DNA from: Nymphaea colorata
Taxonomy: Eukaryota; Streptophyta; Magnoliopsida; Nymphaeales; Nymphaeaceae
DNA: 60,000 nucleotides
Direction of reading: 5' to 3'
Assembly (NCBI RefSeq): GCF_008831285.2
Contig: NC_045140.1
Span: 17,732,370 to 17,792,369 of the forward strand
The notes below the pieces were generated by a model. It worked only from the letters and a program-made list of their open reading frames with translations. It ran no database searches and was not told the origin of the DNA. The position numbers and the translations under genes are program-made. This document shows positions 1-12,992 of this stretch, one piece after another. Numbering within the stretch: position 1 is the first letter of the stretch; each line of letters begins with the position of its first letter.

Positions 1-1080
1 CTTGATTATTTACATGTAACAAAGAAAATAATACAAAATCAAAACCGTAATAGACGCTCGCTTTCAACGCAGAGCACACGAAGATTGGGCGAGCTTCCAA
101 TCAAAACAGTAATAGACATACAGTAACATGGTTTGTCACGTCTGTGTCTATTTGTTGGGTTCTCTCATCACATATTTATGCTGCGCTCATTAGAATGACT
201 TTTTTGGTATCCATTATCCTGTGGATACTTCTTTACATTATCAGTAGATTTTCTTTCGAAAGAGTTTTTACAAGGATTATATTTTTCTCTATCTTTACCT
301 CCTCCCCTCATGGAAGCTCTATCTTCTTCTTGGTTGGCTTTCCCCTCTCCATATCTTTTGTTCCCATAACTTGATGAGCTTTGTCTTGGACAACCATAAT
401 CTTCATCTTGACAGTTTTGGCAGCTTCATTTGCTTTTAAACTACTTTCCTTAACAACACTAAGGCATCGTTTCATTTTGTTAATGTTTACTTAGGGGTAA
501 ACACGTACGTTTGATGTAAAACTCCCAATATAATATCCTTATGCCTCTAAAGTTTTAGCTCGATTGGATGGACCTACAATACATCCTTCAATTGAAATAT
601 GTTGTGTTTTTCGCTTGCAGCCCACAACCTTAAAGATGAGTACTTCGTAGACTTAGGAAGAAAACAAAATTTATATTAGGGTAAACTTTTCTTGTTGAAC
701 ATGGGCAAGGATCATAGATGCAGGAGAAAAGAAGAAATAGCCTATATATCATATCCCTAATGCTCACCCGTACCGGCCTCTAGAACTTATTTTAGAAACA
801 TTTACAAACAACATGCTCACATTTGATCATATTTACAAATAACATGCTAATGTTTAGAAGGCATCCGTAAATTTCTCAATGGGAGTTCCCAGAAAATCAA
901 AGTTCAAAACAGCTTGAATACAGCTCAAATAATGGTTTTTTCTCTAGGCAAAATGTTGGCTGATAATTACGTCTCACAAGTTTCTGGTCCCAGTGGGAGC
1001 CGAATATATTTGCCTGCATTAACAATATATATTGGACCCGTCCCCATGTACGTGAAAAACTGCAAGAAATCAAGGAAAGG
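1..1080. repeat. Duplicated block, copy A (left edge cut by window)
   Basis: This stretch is a diverged copy of 5449-6425. Matching landmarks in the same order are the run around 70-115 (cagagcacacgaagatt) with 5505-5521, the stretch 190-330 with 5655-5795, the run around 705-735 (aaggatcatagatgcagga) with 6078-6097, and 785-1060 with 6145-6415. Copy A has different sequence at about 380-690. In copy A' the block is joined on its left to an FBD-domain fragment; the equivalent of that fragment for copy A would lie outside the window. No intact coding sequence is visible here on either strand. Confidence 0.75.
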
Positions 1081-1261
1081 GAGCTGACTGAAGAGGGTTG
1101 AATAACTAAACGAGTTGTTTTTTCTCTATTGTTACGCCTGTTAAAAGCAAGCCTTAATTCAATTTGTAAAACAATAATAGAATGGATGTTTAGGTGCTTC
1201 ATCACCAATTTTACTTGTAAATATGAGCTTGTTTTTAACATTTTTGTAAATACAAAGCTTG

Positions 1262-1475
1262 GTTTTGAAATGGCCCGACCTGAAATGGCCCAGCATTTAT
1301 TCGGGCAGGTACTGAGCGCAAGGTTAAGCCCGCGACCCTTTTAAATCTGGGCCTTGCCCGGACCGAACATAAATGGGTCAGGTATGGCCTACTACAGACC
1401 TAGTTGGGCTTAGCTTGATCCTAAGAATGGGCATACGGCCCGGCCCAGCCCATTTTCCAGCCCTATGTGTTGGGA
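1262..1475. repeat. GGCCC-rich dispersed repeat remnant
   Basis: The stretch is dense in GGCCC, GCCCG and GGGCC words (for example cggcccggcccagccc near 1438) within otherwise AT-rich DNA. A compositionally similar segment lies at 40470-40722. Such words occur in non-autonomous hAT-like plant elements, but terminal repeats and a target-site duplication are not visible here, so the class is an inference. Confidence 0.35.
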
Positions 1476-1832
1476 ATTGATTGTAATTTCTTGACGCTCA
1501 TGATCATTGGGGAAGACAATACCTTCCCTACATCTGGGAATGCTCATGCCCACGGAATTTTTCCCTCGGGAACGGTTTCGGCAATGGTTTTATGGACTTT
1601 TTTCATCGGTTTTAGCTGTTGGCAGAACTCAAGATTGTTGTAGTATTTATTGTGTCTATATATTATATATATGTACAACATCCTTGGAAAAATTCACGCA
1701 TTTTCGTTCAAAATAAAAAGAGTTGATGTGTTTTCGATCAAACTTAACCTCTAGGAAATATGAAAGTTGATGTTCTAATGTATCGTCGTTCCAATATCAT
1801 CATGCCGGTGTGCCAACAAAGGTATGCAGAAT

Positions 1833-1952
1833 CAGAGGTGGAGCTACTATAAATTTTTCACTAAATGGGTTATACTATAGTTTCAAAATTTTGACACAAA
1901 CAAAAGTATAATTTTTCAAATTTTTATATAGGGTAATTTTTCCTTGGCACCA
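1833..1952. mobile_element. Degraded hAT-like MITE, same family as 25557-25747
   Basis: The left part (cagaggtggagcta, then aaatttttca) resembles the left end of the element at 25557, and the interior shares the words tttcaaaattttga and tttttcaaatttttatata. The right end retains ccttggc but has lost the gcccctg terminus. No target-site duplication can be read. It is judged a decayed copy from end similarity and size only. Confidence 0.4.
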
Positions 1953-2753
1953 ATTTGTTGTGTCTATGTCTACCAGTTCCTGTTGTAACCATTTGAACTG
2001 ATACGGAGAAGAGGCAGTTCGGGTGAATCGTTTTTTTGCTGAAGGATCAAATTATCGCTATGAAGGTGCATGCCTCTATTAACGATAGACGCTGCCATTG
2101 ATGTGAAGATGGTAAGACTATAAAATCGACTTTTATTTCATCTATTGTGTGACGCTAGCTTATTTCAAACATAAAATTTCTCATTTTGTGAGAAATTAAA
2201 GATAGAGAATCCTATGGAACTCAAATTCAAGGTAAACCTACACATGCTATATGTTTTAGTTCACTCTTGAAACCCAAAATGTCATACAGCTCATGGCACG
2301 CTTTATTTATTTGGAGGTACAAAATCTCCACTTGAAACTACAGGGTATGATTTTCTTCGCATGTGGTCCGTCCATCTCAGTGCCGTTTGTTTCATGAAAC
2401 TCAATCGATGACGCTTTTTCGTTTCCATGTTCATAGTTAAATTTTCGTAAATCCCTGGTTCTCTGTTTTAAGTAATATAAAATTGTAAGGTATTAGTATA
2501 TATATGATGAAGCGAAAGAAAGGAATTCTCCTCGATTCAGCGACGAACTATGAGGATGATCAAACAATCAAGAATTGAACTGAAAGCTAATGAAGGAAAA
2601 TGAACCATCAACTAAAAGAACCTTGTAGTATTCCCCGAAGTTTTGTAGTGTCACTATTTTATCTGTCTTTTGCACACTCATATCTATAATGCTTGTGAAA
2701 ACACTTAACACGATGTAAAATAGGGGAACGGATATGGTCTATGGCGTGTTGCG

Positions 2754-3036
2754 CACATCATCATGTGGCATTGAGTAGATGCAACTGCCTTAAAAGTCTC
2801 GTATATCTGAGTACTCAGACCTCCCTCTCCCTCTCTCTCTCCGAATGTCCGCCGATGATGCCGGTGTCCATCTTTGAGCCGGCGAGTCTCTCTCACTGAT
2901 GGCCACCCGCATCCGCGGCGGACCTCAGGAGAGAGGGAGGGAGAGGAAGGTCTGAGTTTAACCAAAGAAGGTGTTGTGCTCATATATATGTGACTTTTAA
3001 GGCAGTTCTGTCTACTCAGTGCCACCTGATGATGTG
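2754..3036. mobile_element. 283-bp MITE with long imperfect terminal inverted repeats
   Basis: The left end (cacatcatcatgtggcattg at 2754) is matched by the reverse complement of the right end (cacatcatcaggtggcactg). The match continues inward through gagtaga and aactgccttaaaagtc, about 45 bp in all. A second inverted pair follows: the pyrimidine-rich ctcagacctccctctccctc near 2814 against its purine-rich complement near 2930-2957. The whole segment could fold into one long hairpin. No coding capacity or clear target-site duplication is visible, so the superfamily is unknown. Its right end touches the left end of the foldback element that begins at 3036. Confidence 0.75.
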
Positions 3037-4730
3037 TCTCGAAATATCACACCCTTGAATTCTTTCTCTTTACCCCACAATTTCAAGAAAAAAAAAAAAA
3101 GTTCTAGATTTGAAGTACAAACTGAATTAGACTACTGAATTGTTTGGCCTATGCATCCCTGATCAAGCATCTCTAGTTTCTGTATTTAGAAGTTGCATTT
3201 AAGGTACCATGGAGATGTGTCAGCAATTCAAACTTTGGCATGGTTAGGTGGCCATTGCTATTACATCCGAGTCATCGTCAAATTTTGGGAGAAAGGAATA
3301 GATATGAACTAGACTGTAAAATTATTTGGCCTGTGCATCCTTGATTAAGCATGTCTATTCACAGCTCTGGTTTCTGTATTCAGGAGTTGCATCTCAGGTA
3401 CAATGGAGAAGTGTCGGCGATTCCAACTTTGACATGGTTGGGTGGTCATCGCTGTTATGTTCGAGTCATGGTCAAATTGTGGGATAATGGAATAGATATG
3501 AACTAGACTACTGAATTATTTGGCATGTGCGTCCATGATTAAGCATGTCTATTCGCAGCTCTGGTTTCTGTATTTAGGAGTTGCATGTAAGGTACCATGG
3601 AGATGTGTCAGTGATTCCAACTTTGGCATGGTTGGGTGGAAATTGCTCTTCTATCTGAGTCATGGTAAAATTGTGGGATAAACAAAAATGTATGAACTAA
3701 CTAGACCGCTAAATTATTTGACTTCTGCGTCCCTGATTATAGCCAAATATCACACCTTTGAATTCTGTCTCTTCATGGACATACTTAATCAGGGACGCAC
3801 ACGCCAAATAAGTCAGTAGTCTAGTTCATTATCCCATAATTTGACAATGGCTCGGACATTAAAACAATGGCCACCCAACAATGCCAAAGTTGGAATCGTT
3901 TACACATGTCCATGGTACCTTACATGCAACTCCTAAATACATAAACCAGAGCTGCGAATAGACATGCTTAATCAAGGACACAAAGGCCAAATAACTCAGT
4001 AGTCTAGTTCATATCCATTCCTTTATCCCAAAATTTGACCATGATGCAGACATCACAACGATGGCCACCCAACCATGCCAAAGTTGGAATCGCTGACACA
4101 TGTCCCTGGTACCTTAGATGCAACTCCATGGCCACCCAATGATGTCAAAGTTGGAAACACATCTCCATGGTACCTTAGACGTAACTCCTGAATACAGAAA
4201 CCAAGGCTGCGAATAGACATGCTCAATCAAGGACACAAAGGCCAAATAATTCAATAGTCTACTTTACATTTATCCCAAAATTTGACCATGACTCGAACAT
4301 AACAGCTCTGGCCTCCCAATGATGCCACAGTTAGAATCGCTGACACATCTCCTTGATTCCTTAAATGCAGCTCCTAAATACAGAAACCAGAGCTGCAACA
4401 TGCTTAATAAGGAACGCAGAGGCCAAATAATACAGTAGTCTAGTTCATATCTAATGGAACAATTTGACCATGACTTGGACATAATAGTGATAGCCACACA
4501 ACCATGCCAAAATTGGAATCGCTGACACATCTCCATGGTACCATAAATTCAACTCTTGAATGCAGAAATCAAAGCTGTGAATAGACTTGCTTAATGAGGG
4601 ATAGAGAGGCCAAATAATTCAGTAGTCTAGTTCATATCTATTCCTTTGTTTGTACTTTCAAATTTAGAATTTTTTTTTCTTGAAATTGTGGGATAAAGAG
4701 ACATAGTTCAAGGGTTTGATATTTAGAGAC
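3036..4730. mobile_element. Foldback-type element built of ~190-bp subrepeats
   Basis: The two ends are inverted repeats: gtctcgaaatatcacaccct at 3036 against gtctctaaatatcaaaccct read inward from 4730, followed in both arms by tttgtgggg-like sequence and a poly(A) tract. Within the left arm (about 3120-3745) a unit of roughly 190 bp repeats about three times in one orientation, with landmarks gaactagactactgaattatt, gcatgtctattc, ggtaccatggagatgtgtca and ccaactttg. Within the right arm (about 3785-4640) the same unit repeats four to five times in reverse. The centre at about 3745-3780 carries another copy of the terminal word atatcacacctttgaattct. Copies are diverged by indels and substitutions. 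There is no transposase; the open reading frames here are by-products of the repeats. Foldback transposons have this architecture; superfamily not determined. Confidence 0.75.
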
Positions 4731-5208
4731 AAAAAAAAGGGAAAGCATGGCTGATGGGCTCGGGTGCAGTGGAATGTTCACCTATGATGAGATGGTGTAA
4801 ATGGCATTATATGTGCACTCACCTCACCCCTCCAATAGTATGGACATGAAAGCGATCCAAATTCTTTTTCTTTTTCTTTTTCTTTTTGAGAAAATTGTAA
4901 AGGGCGACGTGCTCACAAATTTTCCAAAACAGATTTAAGGGGCTGCACAATGTCTTTATGAATGAAAGTTATAGTAAAGCGATCCAAATACTCTTTCCCT
5001 ACGATTCTTGATTAGGGAGGGTCATTTGTGGGTAGATATTGATTCGTTATGGAAACAGACGATTCGAATTAGGGTCATGAACAAGTGAAAGACTAAAAGA
5101 CGAGAATTCATGCATCAACTTTATGACTCAGTAATTGCTGTCTTTGGATTGCCAAAAACAGAGGCTCCACCTTTTGTGAACCGCCCTTCTGTGTTGAGTA
5201 ATTTTGGT
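4731..5208. other. Intergenic, nothing recognised
   Basis: Non-coding-looking DNA between the foldback element and the FBD fragment, with a short pyrimidine run (tttctttttctttttcttttt) near 4863. I see no gene, RNA or repeat boundary in it. Confidence 0.4.
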
Positions 5209-5514
5209 TCACTTGTTCTGCGGCATTTCAACTAAACCGAAACTGAGGCGTAGACGTTCTAGTGATGGTGTACACATGAGGACATACTTTAGCAACATTA
5301 ACTCAACTTCTTTACTACTGAAGGATTTGAAAATTGCCACCCGAATGTGCTGAAAAGCACAAGCAACTGCCTCGGGTGAAGTACCACTACCTGTGCGATG
5401 GAAGTTCCAGCAATCTTTTCCAGGAGGAAAATGATCAGCTACAAATGCTTGAATATTTACACGTAACAAAAAAAGTAATACGTAATAGATGCTCCCTTTC
5501 AATGCAGAGCACAC
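5209..5514 (-). pseudogene. FBD (F-box-associated) domain fragment
   Basis: The minus-strand frame carries the pattern HIRVAIFKSFSSKEVELMLL, then a few residues later CTPSLERLRL. This fits the FBD domain found at the C terminus of plant F-box/LRR proteins, where a hydrophobic strand, a GF/SF turn, an E-(L/V)-E-L helix and a 'P-x-L-E-x-(M/L)' end follow one another. Only this C-terminal part is seen. A possible 3' splice site lies just upstream (sense strand) near 5449, and further upstream is duplicated block A', in which I could not find F-box or leucine-rich-repeat exons. It may be the last exon of a decayed gene. The F-box assignment rests on one domain and is tentative. Confidence 0.4.
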
Positions 5515-5855
5515 GAAGATTAAGCGAGCTTCGAATCAAAACAGTAATAGACATACGCTAACATGGTTTGGCATGTTTGTGCCTACGTTCAGGAATATCC
5601 TGGCTGTTGTCGTCTCTATCTGTTGGATGCTTTCATCACATATTTAAGCTGAGCTCATTAGAATGACTTTTTTGGTATCTATTATCATGTGGATACTTCT
5701 TTACATTACCAGTAGATTTTCTTTCCAAAGATGATTTACAAGGATTTTATTTTTCTCTATCTTTATCACCTCCCCTTATGGCAGCTCTATCTCCTCATTT
5801 GTTGGATTCCATGTCTCCGTATCTTTTGTTCTCATATCTCGATAGTATATGTATG

Positions 5856-5889
<34 letters not shown>

Positions 5890-6425
5890 TGCGAACGTCG
5901 GTCTTTGTAAAGTAAAGGTTCTTTTTGGAAGTTGGAGAAGACGGCCAGGAATTCCCCATCTTGAGTTGAGGACTTACCGCTCCTTCGCTATCAAACGCAA
6001 ATCAGTCCCTTTGGCAGATTCCAGACATGCCAAACCGTGATTGGCCTTCATCAAGTGTAAACTTGTTGAACTTGGGTCAAGGATCATAGATGCAGGAAAA
6101 AAAGGGAAATTGCCTATATATCACATCCCTAGTGCTCAGGCGTAGGGCCTCTGGAACTTATTTTAGAAACATTTACTACCGACATGCTCACATTTGGCAC
6201 ATTTACAAATAACATGCTAATGTTTGGAAGGCATCCGTAAATTTCTCAATGGTAGTTCCTAGGAAATCAAAGTTCAAAACGGCTTGAATACGCTTCAAAT
6301 AATGGTCTAGGCAAAATGTTGGCTGATAATTACGTTTCACAGGTCCCAGTAGAAGCCGAATATATTTTCCGACGTTAAAAATATAAGTCGGACAAGTCCC
6401 CATGTACATGAAAAGCATAAAAACC
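5449..6425. repeat. Duplicated block, copy A'
   Basis: This is the second copy of the block at 1-1080, in the same orientation about 5.4 kb away. It carries a private insertion at about 5845-6055 that includes an (ATGT)n microsatellite. Substitutions and small indels along the whole length show that the duplication is not recent. It overlaps the end of the FBD fragment. Confidence 0.75.
5845..5890. repeat. (ATGT)n microsatellite
   Basis: A run of gtat/atgt units (atgtatgtatgt) within block A' that is absent from the matching position of block A. Confidence 0.85.
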
Positions 6426-7526
6426 AATGTCTATATATGGCCCATATATATGCCGTGTATTTGACAGCATTAGCCAAAATATTATGTTAAGTATTATTAC
6501 CTTCTTATTCATTTATGTATCCAACTATATTAGGGGATATATTAGCTGATCTGGCCCACGCAATAATCCTTATATCGATTGGCAAAGAGGAAATTCATCC
6601 CTTGATGATAATTTTTTTTGTTTGGAGCTGAGGTGAAAATAAATTGTGTTTTGTTTTATATGTGCATGACATTTAAGTGTTGAACTACATGAGTTTAAAT
6701 GAATCATTGCGTTATTTAACTTCTTTGCCAACACTTTTGGCATGCACCAATCCATACGTTGTAGCCGATGCCAGTCCCACCTCAGCGGCGCCCATGTGGG
6801 TTTGACGATGAAAAAGGGCTTCTTCATTCTTTAAAAGAAGTTCAATGCAATATTCTCCATTTTATAGAACATGACCATCTGTACTAACAACCTTGAGATT
6901 CTTGGTTTTCTGTAGAGCCTAGTTAACAAGTTTCATGGATCGATTTTTGATGCCAAAATATATTGGCATTGAGGAACGGAAGACTAATATTTTCCATGAA
7001 AATGGCAGCGGCCCATATTTTACATGTTTGGATTAAAGTAAAAACAGAAATAAGTTTATACAAGATGTGAAACTGTATTTTAAATTCACAATCCAAATCC
7101 AAATTGATTCCAACTTTTAGATCCAGATCTGAATCTGCATCCAACTTTTAAATAAACAGCGGAACTTGAACAATATTATAATGTGTTAAGAACTGACTTT
7201 CAAATTGAAATTTGCTTGAATTAAACCCAGATCCAACTTAGAATTTGATCGAACATTTATTTCAGACCGAATCTAAATCCGTCGAATCCATTGTCATCCA
7301 CCAATACAATCTGATACCACACAAGAAAAGGGAAAAGAAGAAGAGGCAACTGTCGAGCTAAACTCCCAAGCTTTTCAGTATAAGATATTCATGACATCTA
7401 CAGGAAGAAAGAACAAAAATTGCGGCTATGAGTTGCAGCTATTGGAAGATCCAGAACCCAAGAAGGTATGCGATTTTCTTTTTCAAAAACAAAAGAGAAA
7501 TTGGAAAAGAAAAAAAAAAGGGAGAT
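6426..7526. other. Intergenic, 3' flank of the XTH gene
   Basis: No gene was recognised. The part nearest 7526 presumably includes the XTH 3' untranslated region, since that gene is read right to left. About 7040-7290 is rich in aatccaaatc/gaatctg words and resembles 24900-25210 (listed separately). Confidence 0.45.
7040..7290. repeat. Degenerate aaatccaaatctgaat-type dispersed repeat
   Basis: Words such as aatccaaatccaaattgatt, atccagatctgaatctgcat and ccaacttttaaataaac recur in a loosely similar order at 24900-25210. The similarity is visible by eye but weak, and no ends are defined. Confidence 0.35.
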
Positions 7527-10599
<3,073 letters not shown>

Positions 10600-10622
10600 G
10601 GCTCTCTCTCTCTCTCTCTCTC
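10600..10622. repeat. (CT)n tract just upstream of the XTH start codon
   Basis: A CT run directly precedes the XTH ATG; on the sense strand it reads (GA)n ending at the start codon. It probably lies in the short 5' untranslated leader. Confidence 0.8.
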
Positions 10623-10650
10623 ACGCAATAACACCACGAAGAAAGAGTAG

Positions 10651-10658
10651 TATATATA
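10651..10658 (-). promoter_or_regulatory. Candidate TATA box of the XTH gene
   Basis: TATATATA lies about 52 bases upstream of the XTH start codon. A start of transcription 25-30 bases downstream would fall near 10622-10630, at the edge of the CT tract, leaving a short leader. AT-rich plant DNA offers many such matches, so this is only a candidate. Confidence 0.35.
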
Positions 10659-10659
10659 T

Positions 10660-12767
10660 TTTTTATTATGGGACAGGGAATCAGTTCATTAGTTCAAAAT
10701 CATCTTTCTGTAACCACTTAACAACCTAGGTGTTCAGTCATTGTCATCCAGCCTGTGCGATAGGAACATTTTCTCCCTTTACGCGTGCGATGGAAAGAGA
10801 TAGATAGAAGAGAGAAAGGGAAGGAGACGGAGATGATCACTGTTTCACGCCATACTTGTGGCTGCCCTTCTTGCTCCTTTTCGATGCCAAACATGTCAAC
10901 GTTTGATACGTCACGTTTGGAGCAGTTTGTTATGTGTAAGCAAAGAATTCCCTACTCCTACCATGCACTTGTGCTTTGACTTGTTTTTCTCATATCGATC
11001 GACTTAGATGTAACACTTGGCTTTACCTTACCCTCTCGAACTGGATACGTTAGCTTGATGATAATCAAGATTTTAGCTGAAGTCTGTAGAAGCTGGATAT
11101 ATGTTAGGCCCCATGCTTATTTTGGTTGTCTAAAGGACCAAAAAGATGTAGAAGGAGTTTCTTCAAAGTACAAAAAAAAAAAAAAGGTTTTCCCATTTTG
11201 TCATACTCAAAGGTGTAATGCTGATTGCGTGGGGGTCTCACAAACAAACATGGTCTGTTCAACCCCGGAAGATGCACTGCACACTAGGCACACTAGTTCT
11301 AGAAGGATTTCAGCTTATGTATATGTATAGAGAGAGAGAGAGAGAGAGAGAGAAAGAAACAGAGTGAGAGATGAACTAGGGTTTGGAATATATATATATA
11401 CTTTTCCACGTTTGATAAAGCAATACACGTAGTGGAGACACATTCATCCTACTCTATTAGGAATGAATTGTGCGACAACCCCAATCCAGAAGAGCATGAA
11501 TGGGATGGATTGAAGCAGACAAGAAGCTGCGGTCCATTCATCGAGTGGTAGTTCATCTGGCATCCACATATATTCCAAACCCTAGTTCACGCCAACCAAA
11601 TCAATCTTTGAATGAAGCAGAGGACCTTTCATTAAGGGTTGGAAGAATCTGCAGAAACATACCATCATGCTAGCTGGACTTCCTAATCCAGATTGCCCTA
11701 TTTTTAGTGTCTAGATCTTTCAAGGACCACATTGGTGCAAACTAATAACTAGTTTGAAAAACTGTATGATGTTGATTGGATATCCATCCTACAACTTTTT
11801 TTTTTTTTTTTGCATAAAAGTATCGATAAGATAGGATTAGGAAAGTCCTCAGTTTGGACAGGCATTTGGTGGATGTTGGTGCCCAACATTTTGTTTGGAC
11901 ATCGACAAGATCAAGAACAAGTTCATGATCCCTCATAGACCATTCATTCATGACAAGGACAAAAACAAAAAAATTTGGTGTCATGTAATAATATTGTTCA
12001 TGATATTGGTCGCTTCTACAATGAACCAAACACAATATATGCATCTTTCTTCATGATTTCAGCAGATTTTGGAGAAATATTGCGAGCGGTGCAAAAGACA
12101 AATGTACTTTTCTGGATGATGGAGGATGGTCCCCCAATTATGAGATCCACTCAAGTGCTCAAAACTAACAAGCTACCCAAATCCGGATGGGCTTCAATTA
12201 CTCCATGCCAATCATTTTGGTTGGTATCGCCGTCTCTTGCATGATTCTATCAGTATAGAGATAGATCTGGATAGCTGCTGAATGGGACCATATGTGAGGC
12301 CGCAGTAGGTCACATCAGGGTGTGCTGTTTCAGCCATACACTGACCTTATCAGATTGTATAATCCCAAGGAGTCAGCCGGTCCGAATCCCACAGAAGCTA
12401 TCGATCCAAAAGCCTATTGCCCGAAAACCATATGTTTGATGGAGAATTTGGATTCGGGATCATGAAGCCGTGGCTGCATGTGGATGGAGTTGGCGAAGAA
12501 AATTTGAGAAGGCCAAAAGCATGTGGTTGAACAAGATGACTACTTGTAAATATATATATATGTCATAATGGGCCTTCAATTAGGCAACTTTCAACATATA
12601 TTTGCAATAGAAGAGACGAATTGTTCCATTTCTGGGGCTTTCCTCATTTATTATAGGAGCCAAACTCCCAGTCGGTTCCTTCCTCTAACCATCTCATCAA
12701 ACTAAGCCAGCTTGCATAAGAACCGTGTGCGACTTGTTCGCCCTTCTCATGTTAGATACTCTTTCTC

Positions 12768-12804
<37 letters not shown>

Positions 12805-12954
12805 AGAAAGAAAGAGAAGAATGATGACTCTATCAAGAGTCAACTTGTGTTGGCCCATCATGATAAATGATTGAGAAAAAAACAAAAAACAAAAAGCATA
12901 CATTAATATTAAATGATGAAAACATTTTTTTAATAATGAGTTTCATAACCATTT

Positions 12955-12992
<38 letters not shown>

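Larger units (their letters stand above)
1081..2753. other. Intergenic, no gene recognised
   Basis: No conserved protein was recognised. It contains a GGCCC/GGGCC-rich stretch at about 1262-1475, typical of dispersed plant repeat remnants, and a degraded MITE-like segment at 1833-1952, both listed separately. The rest is AT-rich, non-coding-looking sequence. Confidence 0.5.

Noticed and set aside
4270-4536. Minus-strand 88-codon frame
   Set aside because: It falls inside the foldback subrepeats and only reflects the repeat unit.
5940-6050. Minus-strand exon-like stretch ending before a GTAAGT
   Set aside because: It lies in the private insertion of block A', has no recognisable product and no partner exon; a single good donor motif is not enough.
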